From contig JAFVYT010000094.1 of NCBI GenBank assembly GCA_017508505.1, positions 1-10,137 on the forward strand: 10,137 nucleotides of DNA. Direction: 5' to 3'. Positions 6,694 to 10,137 of the stretch are shown here, in pieces. The notes beneath the pieces were generated by a model. It was not told where the DNA came from. It saw only the letters and a program-made list of their open reading frames with translations, and did no database searches. Each line of letters opens with the position of its first letter. The first letter of the stretch is position 1. The position numbers and the translations under genes were made by a program. This DNA comes from Clostridia bacterium. Its GTDB lineage: Bacteria > Bacillota_A > Clostridia > Oscillospirales > SIG627.

Positions 6694-6728
6694 GGGGATT
6701 GGGTCGGACGGTGTCCACCCGATTCCCC
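6694..6728 (+). ncRNA. Stem-loop of 35 bases in the gyrB-gyrA spacer
   Basis: GGGGATTGGGT (6694-6704) pairs with ACCCGATTCCCC (6717-6728), with one bulged base and one G-U pair, and the stem continues after a bulged C with GGAC (6706-6709) and GTCC (6713-6716) closing a 3-base loop. About 15 pairs form. No T tract follows, so it is not a standard intrinsic terminator. It could be a leader structure of the gyrA message, an RNA processing site, or a cruciform sensitive to supercoiling. No promoter for gyrA is recognisable nearby. It matches no RNA family I know. Confidence 0.45.
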
Positions 6729-6822
6729 AGCGTAATTCACATCCTGTACTCCCCTGTGTTGACGGCGTGAAACATTTCGTCGAAAAGAGGAGAAGGGATG
6801 CATAGAAAGGAAATATCCATTC

Positions 6823-9381
6823 ATGGAACTGTACTTAGAAGGTCAGAGGATCGACCACGTTGACATCGTCAAGGAGATCCGTCGCAGCTTCATCGACTAT
6901 TCCGCCAGCGTCATCGTAGGCCGTGCCCTGCCCGACGTGCGTGACGGACTCAAGCCCGTACACCGCCGTATCCTTTACGCCATGTACGAGGATCACCTCA
7001 CCCACGACAAGCCCTTCCGCAAGTCTGCCACCACCGTCGGTAACGTGCTGGGTCATTATCACCCCCACGGCGATATGGCGGTATACGACTCAATGGTGCG
7101 TATGGCACAGCCCTTCTCCCTGCGCTACCCCCTCATCGAGGGTCAGGGTAACTTCGGTAACCTGGACGGAGACGGCGCCGCCGCCTACCGTTACACCGAG
7201 GCGAGAATGGCCCGAATGGCCAATACCATGCTCCAGGACATCGAGAAGAACGTGGTGGACTTCGTCCCCAACTTCGACAATAAGCTCAAGGAGCCTACGG
7301 TGCTCCCCAGCCGCTTCCCGAATCTGCTCTGCAACGGCAGCGTGGGCATTGCCGTCGGTATGGCCACGAACATCCCCCCTCACAACCTCTGCGAGGTCAT
7401 CGACGCGGTGGTGTACCTGATGGATCACCCCGAGGCCGAGGTGAGAGAATTGATGCAGTTCGTCAAGGGGCCCGACTTCCCCACCGCCGCCAAGATCTAC
7501 GGCAAGGCGGGCATCGAGCAGGCGTATCTCACGGGACGGGGCAAGGTGCTGATGCGTGCCCGTACTCACTTTGAGACCCACGGCAAGCGGGAAAGCATCG
7601 TGGTGGACGAGATCCCCTATCAGATCAACAAATCCAATATGGTCAAGAGCATCGCCGCTCTGGTGAACGAAAAGCGGGTCGAGGGCATCTCCGACCTGCG
7701 TGACGAGAGCTGCAAGGGTAAGATCCGCGTGGTCATCGACCTCAAGCAGAACGTCAACCGCGAGGTGATCCTCAATCAGCTCTACAAGTATTCTCAGCTT
7801 CAGGAGACCTTTGCCATCAATATGCTGGCTCTGGTCAAGGGCGAGCCCAAGACCCTTTCCTTAAAGCAGATGCTCCGCCTTTATCTGGAGCATCAGATCG
7901 AGGTGACCGAGCGCCGCACCCGCTTTGACCTGAACAAGGCCCTCGCCCGTCTCCACATTCTGGAGGGGTACAAGATCGCCATCGACAACATCGACGAGGT
8001 CATCCGCATCATCCGCTCCAACCGCACCCAGCAGGACGCCAAGGCCGCTTTGATGGAGCGCTTCCTTCTGTCCGACGTGCAGGGTCAGGCCATCGTGGAG
8101 ATGCCTCTTGGCCGTTTGGCGGGTCTGGAGATCGAAAAGATCCTGGAGGAGATGGCGGAGAAGCAGGCTCTCGTGGCCTATCTGCGTGAGATTTTGGCCG
8201 ACCGTGAAAAGCTCCTCGGAGTACTCAAGGAGGAGATTCTGGAGATTCGCAAGAAATTCGGGGACGAGCGCCGCACCGAGATCGAGGATGCCGCCGACGA
8301 CATCATCCTGGAGGATCTGATCGAGAAGCACAAGGCGGTCATTACCGTGACCCACGCAGGCTATATCAAGCGTCAGCGTCTGGACGATTATCAGGCACAG
8401 AACACCGGCGGCAAGGGAATGCGTGCCCTGACCACCAAGGAGGAGGACTCCATTCGGGATCTGGTGGTGAGCCACTCCCACAACTACGTCTTCTTCTTCT
8501 CCAATCTCGGCCGATTGTACGTGAAAAAGTGCTACGAGATCCCCGAGGCGAGCCGAAACGCCAAGGGTACCAATCTGGTGAACGTGCTCAACCTCAAGGA
8601 GGGTGAGTGGATCACCGCCTTCCTTTCCGTGCCGAAGCTGGCCACGGAGGAGGCTCTTTACTTCGTCACCCGAAACGGCTTCATCAAGAGAACGCCTCTG
8701 GCCCTGTTCCGTCACGTACGTCGGGACGGTGTGAAGGCCATTACCCTGGACGAGGGGGACGAGCTCCTCTTTGTGGGTAAGACCTTAGGGGACGGAGATC
8801 TGTTCGTTGCCTCCACCGAGGGTGTGGCGGTTCGCTTCCACGAGGAGGAGATCCGTCTGATGGGCCGTATCGCCCGCGGCGTGCGAGCCATGCGCCTTTC
8901 CGAGGGTGCCGCCGTTTGCGGTGCCATCGCCATCGGCCAAAAGGAGGAGCGCACGCTGGTGACGCTCTCCGACAACGGTGTGGGTAAGAGAAGCAGCTTT
9001 GAGGAATTTGCCGCCAAGCATCGCGGCGGCAAGGGAATGCGCTGTCAGAAGCTGGGCGGCAAGGCGGGCGAGACCATGGTGGGCATCGCCGCCGTTTCCG
9101 AAAACGACGATCTGATCCTGATTGCCTCCGACGGCAAGCTCATTCGCGTGCACGCGGATCGCATTTCCCTTGTGGGGCGCTCCTCCAGCGGCATCTTCGT
9201 GATGCGTCCCGAGGAGGGCGAGTCTCTCACCTCCTTCCAGCGTGTCACCCGCGACGACGAGATTGAAAAGGAAGGAGAGGGCGCCGTGGAATCCGACGAG
9301 GTTCTGTCCGACGAGGAGGCTCCGGATCTTCCCGACGTTCCCGAAGATGCCTTCGAAGATGACGATTCCGGTAACGAATGA
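6823..9381 (+). CDS. gyrA: DNA gyrase subunit A
   Basis: GyrA cuts and rejoins DNA and wraps it through its C-terminal pinwheel. The 852-residue product opens with [23 protein letters not shown], with the catalytic tyrosine at 124 in [10 protein letters not shown]. The quinolone-determining region reads [11 protein letters not shown], placing Met85 at the site equal to Escherichia coli Ser83 and keeping Asp89 (Asp87). The tower and coiled-coil gate follow to about 500. The pinwheel contains QNTGGKG (526-532) at the GyrA-box position, where QRRGGKG or QKRGGRG is usual, and a second HRGGKG at 733-738. The last 43 residues hold 21 Asp or Glu. ATG 6823 is preceded by AGGA at 6808-6811. Adjacency to gyrB favours GyrA over ParC, although the weak GyrA box is ParC-like. 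Confidence 0.96.
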   Translation: MELYLEGQRIDHVDIVKEIRRSFIDYSASVIVGRALPDVRDGLKPVHRRILYAMYEDHLTHDKPFRKSATTVGNVLGHYHPHGDMAVYDSMVRMAQPFSLRYPLIEGQGNFGNLDGDGAAAYRYTEARMARMANTMLQDIEKNVVDFVPNFDNKLKEPTVLPSRFPNLLCNGSVGIAVGMATNIPPHNLCEVIDAVVYLMDHPEAEVRELMQFVKGPDFPTAAKIYGKAGIEQAYLTGRGKVLMRARTHFETHGKRESIVVDEIPYQINKSNMVKSIAALVNEKRVEGISDLRDESCKGKIRVVIDLKQNVNREVILNQLYKYSQLQETFAINMLALVKGEPKTLSLKQMLRLYLEHQIEVTERRTRFDLNKALARLHILEGYKIAIDNIDEVIRIIRSNRTQQDAKAALMERFLLSDVQGQAIVEMPLGRLAGLEIEKILEEMAEKQALVAYLREILADREKLLGVLKEEILEIRKKFGDERRTEIEDAADDIILEDLIEKHKAVITVTHAGYIKRQRLDDYQAQNTGGKGMRALTTKEEDSIRDLVVSHSHNYVFFFSNLGRLYVKKCYEIPEASRNAKGTNLVNVLNLKEGEWITAFLSVPKLATEEALYFVTRNGFIKRTPLALFRHVRRDGVKAITLDEGDELLFVGKTLGDGDLFVASTEGVAVRFHEEEIRLMGRIARGVRAMRLSEGAAVCGAIAIGQKEERTLVTLSDNGVGKRSSFEEFAAKHRGGKGMRCQKLGGKAGETMVGIAAVSENDDLILIASDGKLIRVHADRISLVGRSSSGIFVMRPEEGESLTSFQRVTRDDEIEKEGEGAVESDEVLSDEEAPDLPDVPEDAFEDDDSGNE

Positions 9382-9883
9382 GATCACACTGATCTATGAA
9401 ATCGCAGAGGGGGACGCCCGCGAGGCGTCTTCCCTTCTCCTGCCCCGGTTTTGCGAGGAATTTTGTCGGGGGAAGGGGTTGCCCTTTCCGGGGATTTCCC
9501 GTGGAGAATTCGGCAAGCCCTATTTTGCTTCCGACGGCTTTCCCTATCACCTTTCCGTGACCCATTGCGGCCCGCTGTTTGCCGTGGCCTTTGCTCCCTT
9601 TCCCATCGGGCTGGACGCGGAGCGCATCTCCGAGCATCGGCCTCGCATTGCGGCGCGCTTCTTCTCCCTTTATGAGCGTACCCTGCCCTTTTCCTTCGTT
9701 TGGACGGCTCGGGAGGCGGCGGGCAAGTGCACGGGGGTCGGGCTGACCGACGCCTTGAAGGCCAAGGCCTTTCCGAGTCACGTGCTTCTTCACGGGGCGA
9801 CCTTTCCCATTGAGACTCTGACTCTTTTGGATCGCTATCAGCTTGCCGTTGCCCGCTTCGACCCTGCCGCGCCCGCAGAATAA
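9359..9883 (+). CDS. Sfp-type 4'-phosphopantetheinyl transferase
   Basis: Enzymes of this family move the phosphopantetheine arm of coenzyme A onto a serine of acyl or peptidyl carrier proteins. The 174-residue product shows GKPYF (52-56), the LSVTHCG block (65-71, usual form LSHSG), GLDAE (84-88) with both metal-binding acids Asp86 and Glu88, and WTAREAAGK (115-123), where Arg118 replaces the frequent Lys and Glu119 and Lys123 are kept. This is shorter than Sfp itself (about 224) but fits the short single-gene forms. The start is placed at ATG 9359, inside the last 23 bases of gyrA in another frame, because residues encoded upstream are only a shadow of gyrA. No strong ribosome site is seen, so translational coupling to gyrA is likely. 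Its carrier substrate is unknown. Confidence 0.85.
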   Translation: MTIPVTNEITLIYEIAEGDAREASSLLLPRFCEEFCRGKGLPFPGISRGEFGKPYFASDGFPYHLSVTHCGPLFAVAFAPFPIGLDAERISEHRPRIAARFFSLYERTLPFSFVWTAREAAGKCTGVGLTDALKAKAFPSHVLLHGATFPIETLTLLDRYQLAVARFDPAAPAE

Positions 9884-9902
9884 ACCCCTTTACGGAGAGC
9901 TT

Positions 9903-9958
9903 TATGGGGCGTTGCCCCATACCCCTTTTACGGGGGATTTATGGGGTTTCACCCCATA
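9903..9958. repeat. Tandem pair of TATGGGG hairpins
   Basis: Two perfect 8-bp hairpins with 3-base loops follow the transferase stop: TATGGGGC/GCCCCATA (9903-9910, 9914-9921) and TATGGGGT/ACCCCATA (9940-9947, 9951-9958). Each is followed by CCCC and they repeat at a 37-base interval. The pair closing the loop differs (C-G against T-A), a compensatory change. The first is followed by CCCCTTTT, so it may help end the gyrA transcript. The GC-rich palindrome at 39-62 seems related in design. Confidence 0.65.
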
Positions 9959-9963
9959 CCCCA

Positions 9964-9993
9964 CCAAAACCTTTTTCGAGAAAAAGGTTTTGG
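9964..9993. repeat. Perfect 14-bp hairpin, CCAAAACC type
   Basis: CCAAAACCTTTTTC (9964-9977) and GAAAAAGGTTTTGG (9980-9993) form a perfect inverted repeat around GA. The design equals the hairpin at 14-39, with paired changes in both arms. It may work as a terminator in either direction, although a clean T tract after the stem is missing. Confidence 0.65.
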
Positions 9994-9996
9994 ATT

Positions 9997-10072
9997 CCAA
10001 AAAGCTTTTGAGTGGTTTTTTATACTTTTTCTTAATAGAGAGATGGATCAAATCCAACTTAAAGCTTTTTGG
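9997..10072. repeat. 12-bp inverted repeat flanking a short AT-rich stretch
   Basis: CCAAAAAGCTTT (9997-10008) and AAAGCTTTTTGG (10061-10072) are exact reverse complements. The 52 bases between are AT-rich with no recognisable gene or RNA. The left arm continues directly from the hairpin at 9964-9993 and the right arm leads into the one at 10077-10111, so the two hairpins may be opposing copies of one element. Confidence 0.5.
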
Positions 10073-10076
10073 GAGG

Positions 10077-10111
10077 TTTGGAACCCCTTTTTCCCGAAAA
10101 AGGGTTCCAAA
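10077..10111. repeat. Near-perfect hairpin, TTTGGAACCC type
   Basis: TTTGGAACCCC followed by TTTTTC (10077-10093) pairs with GAAAAAGGGTTCCAAA (10096-10111) around CC, with one extra C as a bulge. It shares the central TTTTTC/GAAAAA block with 9964-9993 but has different, still paired, outer arms. The remaining bases to 10137 are AT-rich and show no gene. Confidence 0.6.
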
Positions 10112-10137
10112 AAGAAATAATAATATTAAACCTAAAG

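Noticed and set aside
4451..6718. A 755-codon open frame on the minus strand, antisense to gyrB.
   Set aside because: gyrB is certain on the + strand. The reverse frame is open because GC-rich third positions remove stop codons; its translation resembles no family and runs through the DnaA-box spacer.
6759..6764. TTGACG as a -35 element of a gyrA promoter.
   Set aside because: At 17 bases downstream there is GAAAAG and no -10-like hexamer at any usual spacing.
6572..6805. A 77-codon open frame in the gyrB-gyrA spacer on the + strand.
   Set aside because: It consists of DnaA boxes and the stem-loop, has no ribosome site and no protein-like pattern.
7861..8715. A 284-codon open frame antisense to gyrA, with other shorter ones nearby.
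   Set aside because: Low-complexity His/Val/Leu-rich shadow translation in the strand complementary to a clear gyrA coding region, with no ribosome site.
9242..9358. Upstream extension of the phosphopantetheinyl transferase to an ATG at 9242.
   Set aside because: The added 39 residues are Arg/Pro/Thr-rich shadow of the gyrA acidic tail and do not resemble the family's N-terminus.
9884..10137. The palindrome-rich tail as a CRISPR array, tRNA or attachment site.
   Set aside because: There are only two or three imperfect hairpin copies without regular spacers, no cloverleaf shape and no integrase gene.

Overview
The window carries the classic bacterial replication-origin gene cluster in Bacillota order, all on the + strand: dnaA, dnaN, recF, a remB-like DUF370 gene, gyrB and gyrA, followed by a short Sfp-type phosphopantetheinyl transferase gene. 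Gene order, the DUF370 gene between recF and gyrB, GyrB and RecF signatures of Gram-positive type, and Shine-Dalgarno-led starts point to a Bacillota bacterium, most likely an uncultured Clostridia lineage such as an Oscillospirales-type gut bacterium. Genus cannot be read from the sequence. Genes are GC-rich, while the spacers hold sharp AT-rich stretches.

Layout: 1-309 is a leader with palindromes at the extreme left, one DnaA box, an AT-rich block and a likely dnaA promoter. dnaA (310-1749) is followed by a 271-base spacer with degenerate DnaA boxes, inverted repeats and an AT-rich end. dnaN (2021), recF (3148) and the remB-like gene (4239) are joined by 4-base ATGA overlaps, and gyrB follows within about 30 bases. 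The gyrB-gyrA spacer (6572-6822) holds the densest set of DnaA boxes in the window and a 35-base stem-loop. gyrA (6823-9381) overlaps the transferase gene (9359-9883). The last 254 bases have no gene and are a string of palindromes similar in design to those at position 1.

The genes form one housekeeping module: DnaA opens the origin, DnaN is the replicase clamp, RecF acts in gap repair, gyrase relieves supercoils, and the DUF370 protein is a probable DNA-binding regulator. The transferase primes carrier proteins and is a passenger here.

No unknown multi-gene system is visible. The points of interest are an unusual DnaA-box cluster between gyrB and gyrA, lineage-specific changes in gyrase (Met at the quinolone-contact Ser, a degenerate GyrA box, an acidic GyrB insertion and an acidic GyrA tail), a P-loop substitution in DnaA, absence of yaaA, and a family of intergenic hairpins whose arms covary.
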